Of a stretch of DNA of 64,000 nt, positions 15,941 to 25,780 are shown one piece after another. Below the pieces are notes generated by a model. The model had not been told where the DNA came from. It did not search any database and saw only the letters and a list, made by a program, of their open reading frames with translations. Origin of the DNA: CAISCU01 sp943361925 (GTDB lineage Bacteria; Bacteroidota; Bacteroidia; UKL13-3); contig CALRIT020000017.1 in assembly GCA_943361925.1 (NCBI GenBank), positions 1 to 64,000 of the forward strand, read 5' to 3'. Numbering within the stretch: the stretch's first letter is position 1; each line of letters opens with the position of its first letter. A program made the translations under genes and the position numbers.

Positions 15941-18325
15941 TTACTTATTTTTCCTTTCAATCACAAAATTCTGCTCTAATCTTTCTCCTTTTTCATCAAC
16001 CAAAACCAAATGATGAGCACCGCTTTCGGGTCTTAACGACATTTGATGAATTTCTTTGGTACTACCTATATATTCGCCATCTAAATGCCAGAATATCTTG
16101 ATTTGTTTGTTGCGATGTGCTGCTTCAAAAATCACTTCACCTTCTTTGCCATCAATTTCTAAAGGAATATAAATGGTATTTGATTTTTTAGGATAAATCA
16201 ATTCCATATTGTTCATCAATGTTCCATTCAAACAATCATTTCGTAATGGAGGCAAAGTACGATAGGAGGGATCATGGTTTTTATAATACCATTCCATTCC
16301 CGGTGGTAAAACAAACCACGATTCATGTTGCATTTCCGATGGTGATTCGCAATCACTGTTAACTCGGTATAATTTGTCTTTACTTAAATGTACCATTTGG
16401 TGAAAGGGACAAATTCCGGTTCTGCTTCCGTTTTGTGGGGCCCAGATTGTATCGGTTTCTTCACAAATATCACTGGCCTGATAACCACTTTTTCTACAAG
16501 TAATAATTGGTTTCATATCATCATAAGGAATCGGAAACCAATTGGCTTTGGGTATGAGTTTAAACACATCAAACATAATTGGAGCTGCTACCTGAACACC
16601 AATTAAACCTGCTCTTCCTTCACCATCTGCATTTCCTGCCCATACAACAACTAGGTATTCTGATGTTAATCCAATACTCCATGCATCTCTTGAGCCAAAA
16701 CTGGTTCCTGTTTTCCAAGCAATTTTTTGTGAGGATACCAGTCTGCTCCACAACATTTCTTCTCCGGGTCTCATTACTTCTTTCATGGCATCAAAACTAT
16801 TGTAGATGGCTCCGGCTCCCAATGGAAATTCTTTGCTTAATTGAGGTTCTATTTCCTTTTCTTTTTTTCTTTTGATTACTCTTGGTTCATGTAAATCATT
16901 TAGGTCATACAAACCATTGTTTCTTCCAAAGTGATTCAATATCCTGCCCAAACTTGAATATACTCCTGCAATTTCCCACATGCTGTTTTCTCCGCCTCCC
17001 AATATCAATGAAAGACCGTAATGTCCTGCAGATTTATTCAATGATTTAATGCCCAGTTTTTTTAATAAATCATGAAACCTTTCATATTTATATTGTTGCA
17101 ATAATCGAACTGCCGGTATATTCAATGAACGTGCCAATGCTTTGCTGGCAGGAACAGCACCGTCATAAGTTAGGTCGAAATTTTTGGGTGAATAACCTGC
17201 AATTTGTGTTGGAATATCTGCTAATAAAGTATGTGGTAATATCAATCCATCTTGTAACATGGCTGCATACAATAAAGGCTTTAAGGTACTGCCCGGACTT
17301 CTCTTCGCAGGCACCATATCTACATAACTATCATAATCTGGTTTTCCGGGTTGATATACATTTCCAACATAGGCCAATACTTCTCCGGTTTCAATTTTCA
17401 TAACCATCACTGCCGCATTGTTAATGCCGTTTGCCGACAGTAATTCATGGTGTTTCAACAATACCTGGTTACACCGTTTTTGTAAGGCTGATTGAATGGT
17501 ACTTTCATAAAAACCTTTTGATTTGATATCACTTTCAATCTTTTTCTCTAACAAACTATTCAGTAAATGAGGAGCAAATTCAGGTAGGGGATAGGGTTCA
17601 TCAGGTAATGGTTCAAGTATGGATAATTCATAAGTTTCTTTGTTGATATATCCCTGATGATAAATCTTTTCAAGTAATCTGTTTCTTTTGAGCAAGAATT
17701 TCTCTTTGTTTTTTCCCGGTCTAATCATCGATGGATTATTGGGAAGTATTGCTAATGCTGCAGATTCTGCCCATGATAATTGAGATGCTTGTCTTCCAAA
17801 ATACCTCCAGGATGCTGCTTCCAGTCCTACCACATTGCCTCCAAATGGCGCATGGGCACAATACATTTCTAGGATTTTATTTTTCCCTGCACTTAGTTCA
17901 AGTTCAATGGCAATAATTGATTCAATTGCCTTTTGAAAAAGATTTCTTTCTTTTCCTCTTGCCAACCTTACTACCTGCATGCTTAAGGTACTGGCACCAC
18001 TTTTAACTTTTGTGCCTTTGATATTTTTATAAGCCGCTTTTACAATCCGTGCAGGATCTAATCCAAAATGAGAATAGAATCTTTTGTCTTCAAATGTGGT
18101 AATAGCAATTTTAAATTTTTCAGGAATTTCATTTCCCTCCGGGAAACGCCATTGTCCATCGCCTGCAATACGCGCTTGCAATAACAAACCTTTATTATCA
18201 AGCAATACTGCTGAATACGGTCTGTTAAATTGATGAATGAAATGAAAATGCCAGAATAAACGGGAAAGCATTAGAAATACGAATATTCCCAATGCTTTCC
18301 TGTTTGTTAAAAGTCGTTTAAACAT
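15941..18325 (-). CDS. pbpC: Penicillin-binding protein 1C
   Basis: 794 residues. Order: N-terminal membrane anchor (about 10-27); GT51 transglycosylase domain with EDKRFYSHFGLDP (catalytic Glu) and KSGASTLSMQVVRL; transpeptidase domain with SPGSTLKP (active-site Ser, near residue 345), an SLN motif (ARSLNIPAVRLL) and KTGTSFG (near 540); and a C-terminal BiPBP_C domain. It polymerises and cross-links peptidoglycan. It lies 3 bases after the alpha-2-macroglobulin gene; the pairing of pbpC with a bacterial alpha-2-macroglobulin is widely conserved and points to joint envelope repair and defence. Confidence 0.95.
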   Translation of the reverse strand: MFKRLLTNRKALGIFVFLMLSRLFWHFHFIHQFNRPYSAVLLDNKGLLLQARIAGDGQWRFPEGNEIPEKFKIAITTFEDKRFYSHFGLDPARIVKAAYKNIKGTKVKSGASTLSMQVVRLARGKERNLFQKAIESIIAIELELSAGKNKILEMYCAHAPFGGNVVGLEAASWRYFGRQASQLSWAESAALAILPNNPSMIRPGKNKEKFLLKRNRLLEKIYHQGYINKETYELSILEPLPDEPYPLPEFAPHLLNSLLEKKIESDIKSKGFYESTIQSALQKRCNQVLLKHHELLSANGINNAAVMVMKIETGEVLAYVGNVYQPGKPDYDSYVDMVPAKRSPGSTLKPLLYAAMLQDGLILPHTLLADIPTQIAGYSPKNFDLTYDGAVPASKALARSLNIPAVRLLQQYKYERFHDLLKKLGIKSLNKSAGHYGLSLILGGGENSMWEIAGVYSSLGRILNHFGRNNGLYDLNDLHEPRVIKRKKEKEIEPQLSKEFPLGAGAIYNSFDAMKEVMRPGEEMLWSRLVSSQKIAWKTGTSFGSRDAWSIGLTSEYLVVVWAGNADGEGRAGLIGVQVAAPIMFDVFKLIPKANWFPIPYDDMKPIITCRKSGYQASDICEETDTIWAPQNGSRTGICPFHQMVHLSKDKLYRVNSDCESPSEMQHESWFVLPPGMEWYYKNHDPSYRTLPPLRNDCLNGTLMNNMELIYPKKSNTIYIPLEIDGKEGEVIFEAAHRNKQIKIFWHLDGEYIGSTKEIHQMSLRPESGAHHLVLVDEKGERLEQNFVIERKNK

Positions 18326-18328
18326 GCT

Positions 18329-21300
18329 TTATTTTCTCGGAACTACTTCTACCCAGGTTCCTTTCGACCTCGCAAAAATTCTTCCATCATACATAGCTTC
18401 ACAAGAGATAGCAGGTAAGTAATATTTACCGGCATAACTTGCATTTAATATCAAACAATAAGTTACTTTTTGTTTGTTGCCCAATCCAAAATATGAATGA
18501 ACTCTATCATCTCTAATATCCTGATACCTTGGCTGAGAATAATTAGCAACCAATGCATTGTTTTCATCCATTCTGGTATTGTGAATTTCCCAACCTGATG
18601 GAATGATTTGTGTCAATGCCATTTGCTCGTAGTTGCCAAGTAATCCCGGATTGGTAATTGTAACTTCCATTTTAAAATCAGTTCCTTGTAAAATTGATTT
18701 TGGATCAATTACATTTCCTGTTTTGTCTTTGTAAACAATATCCATTTGTAAATTGCTTTTTGCTTCAACTTCTTCACCATTTTCAGGCTGACCTTTCATG
18801 ATGGTTCTGACAAATAACAATTGATTAGAAGTATTATTCACCTTGATATCATTACCATTCATGCCCATTGGAACTTTAATTTGAGCAATTCGTTTCTGAC
18901 TATCATACTGAGTGGTTTTTCCTGCGATTGTATATTCAAATTGCAGGTTTTTATTGTCGTTGAATTTGCCACAAAGTTTTGCAATCGATAACAATGCGAA
19001 GCCTGTTGTTTGAGTGCTCATCCACATTTCACTGCCTAAATCTTTGGCTACTTTTTGCATTACAAAATTGGCTTTGTTCTTTTCTCCCAATAATATCAAG
19101 GTCTCCAAAATCATAGCTTCATCTCTGGTATCTGAACCAAATGTATAATCCATTTCCTGATAAGGTTTGATATCGGTTTGCATGTTTTGAATCAGCTTTA
19201 TACCAACGTCTTTTTGTCCTACAAGAGCATAAGCTGCAGCTAATCTCCATTTTGCATTTTCACTCAAATTGGCTTTTTCTTTTAATCGGTTCATGGCTCC
19301 CATTTCAGGAGATTTAGCCAATGCCAAAGTGTACAAACGATAAGCTTGATTTAAATCGCTCCAGCTTTCTCCATTAGCTCCCGGCATCCAACTTAAGGCT
19401 CTTGAACGTTGGAAAGATTTCCAATTGGCAAGGAAGTTAACAGGTAAAGTATATCCCATTTCTTGTGCTTCAATCATAAAGTGTCCTGCATAACTGCTGC
19501 CCCATTCACTTGCAGTTGCTTCTCCTGGCCAGTATGACAATCCACCTTCGGATGTCTGGAATTGTTTGATTTTTTGGATACCAGCTTTGATGTTTCTTTC
19601 GGTTTCTTTTTTATAATATTCATCCAAATCCAAAATATTATTCAAACCTAATTGCGGGAATACAGAAGAAGTAGTTTGCTCAATACATCCATGAGGATAT
19701 TGCACCAAATACCTCAATCGTTTTTCAAGATTTAATGCAGGAATGCTAGATACTTCAAGTACAGCAGAATTGGTTCCGGGTAGTCCGAATGGCACTAGTT
19801 TTTGCTCCCACGATTTCATTCCTCCCAATGATGTTTCCATTATTTTGGTTTGATATGGATTCGCATTCCTCACATCAAGTTCAACTTCATAAACCGCTTT
19901 TGAACCGCCTGAACTTGCAATTACTTTTACTTTTCCAATACCGGTATTTTTCAGCACTTTTAAATCAAATTCTACAATATCATCACCCGGTTTACTAAAC
20001 TTAATTGATTTTTTATTCGAGCCTGATGCTTTAATTAATTCATTTGTTACTATTTCAACTTCCACATTTCTTACTTGGTTTTCCAAAGCAAAAATTGTAA
20101 CAGGAAGTTTTACATTTTCTCCCGGTCCTAAAACCCTTGGTAAGGTTGCCAATACCATCAATGGTGATTTTACAGGAACTGCTTTTTCTGCAAATCCATA
20201 AGCTCCATCATATCCTGCAACTACCATTACTCTTACAGAACCAATATAGTTTTCTATTTTAATTTGATGTTTGGCCGTTTCTCCAGCTTTTAAATGGAAT
20301 GGACCAATAAATTTCACTACAGGTTTAAATCTGTTGGCTTTGTTTTTGTCTGATTTTCTATCAATTCCTTCATCACCACCAATACTTAAAATACGATTCA
20401 TCTGCATACCAAATGCACCCATTACATAATCATATAGGTCGAATGATTTTACTCCCAATGCTTCTCTTGCATAGAATTTACTGTAAGGATCAGGAGTTTT
20501 AAATCTTGTTAAATCCAATAAACCTTCATCAACAACTGCAAGCGTATAAGTCATGGCTTTTCCGGTTGCTTCCGATACACTGATGTTTGAATTTTCATCT
20601 GGACGAATTACCGCGGCTGTTGTAATTACTGGTTTTAAAATGGTTTGAGGATCCTGAACTGTTATAGGAACCATTCCATAAAGTCGAATTGGTAAATCAT
20701 TTAATACTTGGGCATGTGGTTGTAATAATGTAACATGAACATATACATTAGGCATCATGTCTTTGCTTACTGGCAGACTAAAATTAGTTTGTCCTTGTTT
20801 CGCATCTACCCAATGTGTTTCTATTACTCTTGAACCTGATTCTACACTAATTAGTGCTCTTCCTCCCAAAGAACTCGGGATGGATATTTGCATGTTTTCA
20901 CCAACTTTATACAATTGTTTATCGGTGCTAAAAGTGAGCATGCTTGCTTCAATCGGATTGTCTCTTTGTTCTCTTCCAGCCCATCCCGGCCAATCGCAAT
21001 AGAAAGTTTTTGAAGTGCTATGTCCGTCTTCTTCCTGAATTTTTACCAGGTATCTTCCCCAATCAGGATAGTTAATTCTGAATTTGAAAACTCCTTTTCC
21101 ATTTACAATTTGAATATCTTCTTCTTTTAAAACCTGATAACCTTCATCTTCATTGTACATTCCTAAATCATCTTCTGAACGATCCCACCACCATCTCCAG
21201 TTTATTTTAAATAGTTTGGCATGAACAGTTTTTGATCCTGAAGTATAACTACCATCTGGATTTAAATTTACTATCTGAACTGAATGTGTTGTATCAGTTA

Positions 21301-23941
21301 AAAGCATTCCTCTTGCTTTATCACCTTTAGGCATTCTAATTCCATAATAATTGCTATAAGGATGATATGGAATACTGATTCTGTCGATACTGAAATTTCC
21401 TCCGGCTTCATAAACTTTCGTAATAAATGAGGCATTTAAAACACCTGCAGATCTGCTTTCAGGATTTAAATTTGTAGAAATAGTTGCTTCACCATTTTGA
21501 TTCAGTTTATCATCGAAAATGGTTTTGTTTTCAGCACTAAAGTTTCTGGTATAATCATCGAACTGATATTCTTCAAACCTTTTAAAAGTAGTTTTTTGTT
21601 GACTCAATGAAACATCTACCTGTGCTCTTAAACCGCTTGCAGGAGAGCCATGCAGCCATTTCGAACGCAGTAAAGTTTTGATTTCATCATCTTTACTTAA
21701 ATAGCTTTTGCCAAAATCGAATTCTATTTTTAAACGATTTGGCATCACCGTTTCAATCTTCAAAGTTTTTTGGAATGTAACTGAACCGGCTTTGATTTTA
21801 ACAGTCCAGTTTCCTGTTGCAGCTTCCGCATCTGTTGATGTTCTGAAATTATAAAATCCATTAACAGATTTGCTTTCAACCTGACGTTTATGTAATACAC
21901 CTGATGCATCATATAATTCCATGCTTACAGGATGAACTGCTGGTAAAACTTTGTTTCTATCTTCAAGAATAAAGCTTAAAAAGATAGAATCTCCCGGTCT
22001 CCAAACGCCTCTTTCACCATAAATAAATCCTTTTAATCCTTTTTGAACAATGTCTCCTGATATATCAAAATGTGATACAGGTAAAGACGAACCATCATCC
22101 AGTTTTAAATAGCCTTTTTGCTTTTGATAAGTTGCAACCAATAAAAAGGCTTTCCTGTTTAATTTGGCTTTTGCCATACCATCGCCATCAGATTTTAAAC
22201 TAACTATTACCTGTTGTTGAAAATCTAGCACTTCTAATTGAACTCCAGATAAAGGTTTGGTTGTTTTGATATCATTTACAAAGAAAATAAAATCATCATT
22301 ACTACCTTTTTTCGACATTAAACCTAGATTCGACGACATGAAGTTTTTACTTGCCCACCTTTCAGGATTATAGTACGATTTTTTACAAGGATCATCTCTT
22401 TCATTCCAATTGTATTCGTTGTCATAATACTCTTCACTTGCATCCCAGTAACTCGATTCCTGGCCACCTTCCCAGTTTTCTCCTTCAAAGCCATTCATAT
22501 CATCACTCACTTCTTCGTTGTCGGCAGCACTTGGCTCTCCGCATGAATAAATAGCATAAGCTTGTTTGTAAGAGATTTTTACGTTGTAAATCGCTCCGGG
22601 TTCTGCATTAACCAATTCTTCCAGATTAATGGCAAACTGATTGGGTTTATGTAAATCAACCAATCTGTCTACATCTAGTTTAATGGTCTTTTTAATAACA
22701 GGTCTGCCTACACGGGTCATTTCATAATTACCTTGTAAATTATTTACTTGTAAAAACTGAGCTACATTGTTTTCATAAATTCTGATAACAGTTACATCAA
22801 CTGCTTTTAATGAAACCGCTTCAAATGGTATAATCAGTTTATCTGAAGATGGCATGATAATTCCTTTTCCTGTGAATTTTACTGAAGGTTTTAATTCTTC
22901 AAACATTACATCAGCCTTGTATTCATTTTTGAAAGGAAGATTTAAGATATTTTTTACACCAGGGAAAACTCTGATTAAATAAGAACCAAATAATCTAGAT
23001 TCAGGATAACATTTAATCGTATTTCCTTCAATCGTAAATTTGAAATCAACCGATTGGTTTTGTAGATTGGAATTCGAAAATTGAATCAAACCACTTAAAT
23101 CCTGATTTGCTAAAATTGGGTCTGAAAAATGAATAAATATTGATTGTTCTTCTCCATTACTAATTTCTGTTTTAATAACTTTGAAATCTCCCATTGCAGG
23201 AATAATCAGGCTGTGTTTGCCTTTTAAATCAACACCTAAGGCATCACCATCCCATTCAATGATTACTTCACTTTCTTTGGTTTTTCTGATTAAACTATCA
23301 ACAATATAACGATGCGTTTTTCTATCAGCTGCATGTTCCCATTTGATGCTATATTTTTTTCCTTCCTGACTAACTTTCAATAATTGTTCTACCTTTTTTT
23401 CATCATCAGCATCGGCAGTTAATAATTCGCCGGTGATTCTTTGGTAAACCAATTTTTCTTTATCGGTTGTTTCCATTACAGGAAATGAAACTTCAAAAGA
23501 TTGTTGAATAACAGTAAATCCGAATTCAAATTCTTCCAGCTCTTTTGGAACATCCATGAGTTTTCCTAAAGCAAATTCTGCTTCATAGGTTTCTCCGGAT
23601 TCTAGGGGTTCATCGGGTTTAAACTCAATTGTATTGGCATCAATCCATTTAGTTTTTCCTTTAATTGATGGACTAAAAGAAAATAAATCGGTTTCAATAT
23701 TAAGTTTTAAACTATCAGTAATTTGGGCAGATAATTGAATTTTAATACTGGCTTCTTTTGAAACACTTCCTGCTGTATAGGCACTAATGTATTTCGCAAA
23801 TTCGGGGTTAATCTTCCTTTTTTTAGCTGAATTTCCTGAGTTGGCATAAACATAAAAGCCTAAACTTGAAATGAGTGCAGTTAGAATAATCCAAGTAATT
23901 TTACTTTTTAAGAACAAAGTAGAGGGAGTTTTGATTGTCAT
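18329..23941 (-). CDS. Bacterial alpha-2-macroglobulin
   Basis: 1870 residues. One N-terminal membrane helix (about 13-33, no lipobox Cys) suggests inner-membrane anchoring in the periplasm. Many MG-type beta domains follow. The thioester motif is intact (YPHGCIEQTTSS, Cys near residue 1417), so the protein should trap proteases covalently. After it comes the alpha-helical toroid (GGLSYWPGE..ASEWGSSYAGHF) and a C-terminal receptor-like domain. An acidic, aromatic-rich insertion lies at about residues 465-520 (SSYWDASEEYYDNEYNWNE). It forms an operon with pbpC. Confidence 0.95.
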   Translation of the reverse strand: MTIKTPSTLFLKSKITWIILTALISSLGFYVYANSGNSAKKRKINPEFAKYISAYTAGSVSKEASIKIQLSAQITDSLKLNIETDLFSFSPSIKGKTKWIDANTIEFKPDEPLESGETYEAEFALGKLMDVPKELEEFEFGFTVIQQSFEVSFPVMETTDKEKLVYQRITGELLTADADDEKKVEQLLKVSQEGKKYSIKWEHAADRKTHRYIVDSLIRKTKESEVIIEWDGDALGVDLKGKHSLIIPAMGDFKVIKTEISNGEEQSIFIHFSDPILANQDLSGLIQFSNSNLQNQSVDFKFTIEGNTIKCYPESRLFGSYLIRVFPGVKNILNLPFKNEYKADVMFEELKPSVKFTGKGIIMPSSDKLIIPFEAVSLKAVDVTVIRIYENNVAQFLQVNNLQGNYEMTRVGRPVIKKTIKLDVDRLVDLHKPNQFAINLEELVNAEPGAIYNVKISYKQAYAIYSCGEPSAADNEEVSDDMNGFEGENWEGGQESSYWDASEEYYDNEYNWNERDDPCKKSYYNPERWASKNFMSSNLGLMSKKGSNDDFIFFVNDIKTTKPLSGVQLEVLDFQQQVIVSLKSDGDGMAKAKLNRKAFLLVATYQKQKGYLKLDDGSSLPVSHFDISGDIVQKGLKGFIYGERGVWRPGDSIFLSFILEDRNKVLPAVHPVSMELYDASGVLHKRQVESKSVNGFYNFRTSTDAEAATGNWTVKIKAGSVTFQKTLKIETVMPNRLKIEFDFGKSYLSKDDEIKTLLRSKWLHGSPASGLRAQVDVSLSQQKTTFKRFEEYQFDDYTRNFSAENKTIFDDKLNQNGEATISTNLNPESRSAGVLNASFITKVYEAGGNFSIDRISIPYHPYSNYYGIRMPKGDKARGMLLTDTTHSVQIVNLNPDGSYTSGSKTVHAKLFKINWRWWWDRSEDDLGMYNEDEGYQVLKEEDIQIVNGKGVFKFRINYPDWGRYLVKIQEEDGHSTSKTFYCDWPGWAGREQRDNPIEASMLTFSTDKQLYKVGENMQISIPSSLGGRALISVESGSRVIETHWVDAKQGQTNFSLPVSKDMMPNVYVHVTLLQPHAQVLNDLPIRLYGMVPITVQDPQTILKPVITTAAVIRPDENSNISVSEATGKAMTYTLAVVDEGLLDLTRFKTPDPYSKFYAREALGVKSFDLYDYVMGAFGMQMNRILSIGGDEGIDRKSDKNKANRFKPVVKFIGPFHLKAGETAKHQIKIENYIGSVRVMVVAGYDGAYGFAEKAVPVKSPLMVLATLPRVLGPGENVKLPVTIFALENQVRNVEVEIVTNELIKASGSNKKSIKFSKPGDDIVEFDLKVLKNTGIGKVKVIASSGGSKAVYEVELDVRNANPYQTKIMETSLGGMKSWEQKLVPFGLPGTNSAVLEVSSIPALNLEKRLRYLVQYPHGCIEQTTSSVFPQLGLNNILDLDEYYKKETERNIKAGIQKIKQFQTSEGGLSYWPGEATASEWGSSYAGHFMIEAQEMGYTLPVNFLANWKSFQRSRALSWMPGANGESWSDLNQAYRLYTLALAKSPEMGAMNRLKEKANLSENAKWRLAAAYALVGQKDVGIKLIQNMQTDIKPYQEMDYTFGSDTRDEAMILETLILLGEKNKANFVMQKVAKDLGSEMWMSTQTTGFALLSIAKLCGKFNDNKNLQFEYTIAGKTTQYDSQKRIAQIKVPMGMNGNDIKVNNTSNQLLFVRTIMKGQPENGEEVEAKSNLQMDIVYKDKTGNVIDPKSILQGTDFKMEVTITNPGLLGNYEQMALTQIIPSGWEIHNTRMDENNALVANYSQPRYQDIRDDRVHSYFGLGNKQKVTYCLILNASYAGKYYLPAISCEAMYDGRIFARSKGTWVEVVPRK

Positions 23942-24106
23942 GGGTATGGGTATGCTTGATTTTATAAATCTAATAAAAAAATGAATAAAAAAAATTTTTG
24001 CATTAAGATTTGAGGGATTCCTGAAAAAATTTAAACTGACTTAAAATTGTCTAAATTTCTGTAAAAATTAAGTGCAATTGAAATTCTAATTTTATATTCC
24101 CAAAAA

Positions 24107-24550
24107 ATGCCAGATATGAAAGTTATAATAAGTTTCTTTTTCGTCCTTATTTTCAGTCTTTCTTACGGAAATATTTTTCTGATTGGTGGCCCAATGTTAT
24201 TTCAACAAACCTTAACAGAGGAACAAAAAATTACTGAGTTAATTAATTATATTGAAAAATCTGAGGCAATGTTTGTTCGAAATGGCTCTGAATTTAGTGG
24301 AGTGAAGGCTGCTGAACATTTGAGAATGAAGAGAAAAAAGGCAGGTTCAAGAATCAAAACAGCTAAAGATTTTATCGATTATATCGCAAGCAAATCATCT
24401 TCATCAGGCGAACCTTATTTTATGAAGTTCAAAAACGGACAAAAAATTCAAGTGAGAGATATTTTACTTCATGAACTAAAAAAGATTGAAGCTCGTCCAA
24501 TAGGTTTTTTAAGAGGTGGATCGAAAACGGGATCTAAAGTTACTTGTTGA
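24107..24550 (+). CDS. DUF5329 family exported protein
   Basis: 147 residues with a signal peptide. An ATG at 24116 (MKVIISFFFVLIFSLSYG) is an equally good start. The mature part fits DUF5329: LINYIEKSEAMFVRNGSEF, then AAEHLRMKRKKAG, then TAKDFIDYIASKSSSSGEPY. These small periplasmic proteins have no established function. The gene stands alone and converges on the next one with a 4-base gap. Confidence 0.8.
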   Translation: MPDMKVIISFFFVLIFSLSYGNIFLIGGPMLFQQTLTEEQKITELINYIEKSEAMFVRNGSEFSGVKAAEHLRMKRKKAGSRIKTAKDFIDYIASKSSSSGEPYFMKFKNGQKIQVRDILLHELKKIEARPIGFLRGGSKTGSKVTC

Positions 24551-24554
24551 TCTG

Positions 24555-24965
24555 TTAAGAATTTACAATCACACCTTTTTGGTTAATTAAACTAATCAAC
24601 TCGGTATTGTTTTCGTTGATGCTATTGGCTTCGAAAATAAATTTGTAATCAACCATTTTACCATCAATAAAGGCGCTAAACCAATATTGACTGTTCAATC
24701 CAAATACATCTTCAGTAATGGGTTCTATTTTTTTGTATGAAATGGCTTCTACTTCTTTTAAGAAATGTCGGAGTTGTGAAGTTTTCTTTTCTTCTCCATT
24801 AATAGTTCCCCAGCCATGTGAGCTAACAATAACGCCTTCCAATAAATTTTTAGAATAGTTGATTAAATAAACATTCCAAACCATCATCGAGGTTTCCGGG
24901 TTCAATTCATGAACTGCAGCCACTGCAATATCTTTTATTCTTTCAGTTTCAATATCTTTTAACAT
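24555..24965 (-). CDS. Conserved Bacteroidota protein of unknown function
   Basis: 136 residues, soluble, with no signal peptide. Recognisable pattern: IKDIAVAAVHE...WNVYLINYSKNLLEGVIVSS (in two parts), TSQLRHFLKEVEA, YKKIEPITEDVFGLNSQYW. From memory, relatives have at times carried the label phenylalanyl-tRNA synthetase subunit alpha, but nothing here resembles a synthetase (about 136 residues, no class II motifs). It lies 5 bases downstream of the next gene on the same strand, so it is probably its last operon partner. Confidence 0.7.
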   Translation of the reverse strand: MLKDIETERIKDIAVAAVHELNPETSMMVWNVYLINYSKNLLEGVIVSSHGWGTINGEEKKTSQLRHFLKEVEAISYKKIEPITEDVFGLNSQYWFSAFIDGKMVDYKFIFEANSINENNTELISLINQKGVIVNS

Positions 24966-24970
24966 AGTTT

Positions 24971-25729
24971 TTATCGGCCTGTTTTTTTACTTCTCCTAAA
25001 CTCTTTATTGCATTCACGAATTGCCATTACCAAATCATAATCGTTTGCATTGAGAATAAAATAATTAGGTAGATTACAGAATTTCTTGAATTCGGGAACT
25101 TGAGTTAAACTCAATCCGGTTGAGCGCATAATAATATCATCGGTGTATTTTTCATCAACCATTTGCTGTTCTCTGTAAAGTTCTATTAAATGTGTTAGTT
25201 TAATATATTCCTGAAGCTTTTGATTACTTCCTGAAAACAATTCTGTTATCGGACTTCCACTACTTCCGGCTATCCACGAATCAATATGGTCGTAGTTGTT
25301 AAGTAAAGGACTTGTTTTTAATATGACGGCGGCTCTTCGTGCCAGACTATCTCTTCTTTTTTGGTGATAATTGATGTCAACTTCTTTTAGTTTATAAGAG
25401 ATTTGTTTCAAACGAACTTTAATAGGATCAGTATGATTTTTTTCTACATATTTCTTTACCACCAATTCGAAATTCTGATAACCAATAACGCTGAAACTAA
25501 GTGTATCATTAAGTTCTACAGGAATGCCAAAAGCTCCATGGCGATTACTGATATACCTTTTTTGAGAAGTTTTATTCAGGATATTGGCCAATGGAATCGT
25601 ATTATTCGTGTCGGCACCAATCACAAATCCCTTAATAATAAAAGGTACTTTTTCTGAAATGGTTTGAGCACCGATTCCTCCGCATACACTTAAAAATAAA
25701 AAGAAGAAAATTGCCTGAACCCGATTCAT
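24971..25729 (-). CDS. Exported carboxypeptidase-regulatory-like protein
   Basis: 252 residues from the ATG at 25729, which gives a clean signal peptide (MNRVQAIFFFLFLSVCGGIGAQ); a GTG at 25765 would add 12 residues ahead of it. After the signal comes a CarboxypepD_reg-like beta domain (FIIKGFVIGADTNNTIPLANI, then SNRHGAFGIPVELNDTLSFSV and IGYQ). A helical C-terminal half of unknown fold follows. It is a diverged tandem copy of the next gene; both share SNRHGAF/SNKFGAF, L.DSL/L.DTL and VIGYQ/AIGYQ. Confidence 0.75.
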   Translation of the reverse strand: MNRVQAIFFFLFLSVCGGIGAQTISEKVPFIIKGFVIGADTNNTIPLANILNKTSQKRYISNRHGAFGIPVELNDTLSFSVIGYQNFELVVKKYVEKNHTDPIKVRLKQISYKLKEVDINYHQKRRDSLARRAAVILKTSPLLNNYDHIDSWIAGSSGSPITELFSGSNQKLQEYIKLTHLIELYREQQMVDEKYTDDIIMRSTGLSLTQVPEFKKFCNLPNYFILNANDYDLVMAIRECNKEFRRSKKTGR

Positions 25730-25780
25730 TGACCGCAAATAAATGTTTTTAATTAAATCTTCCACTTAGTTTAGGCCAAA

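Noticed and set aside
24555..24965. Phenylalanyl-tRNA synthetase fragment
   Set aside because: The family name may appear in databases, but the 136-residue protein has no synthetase motif.
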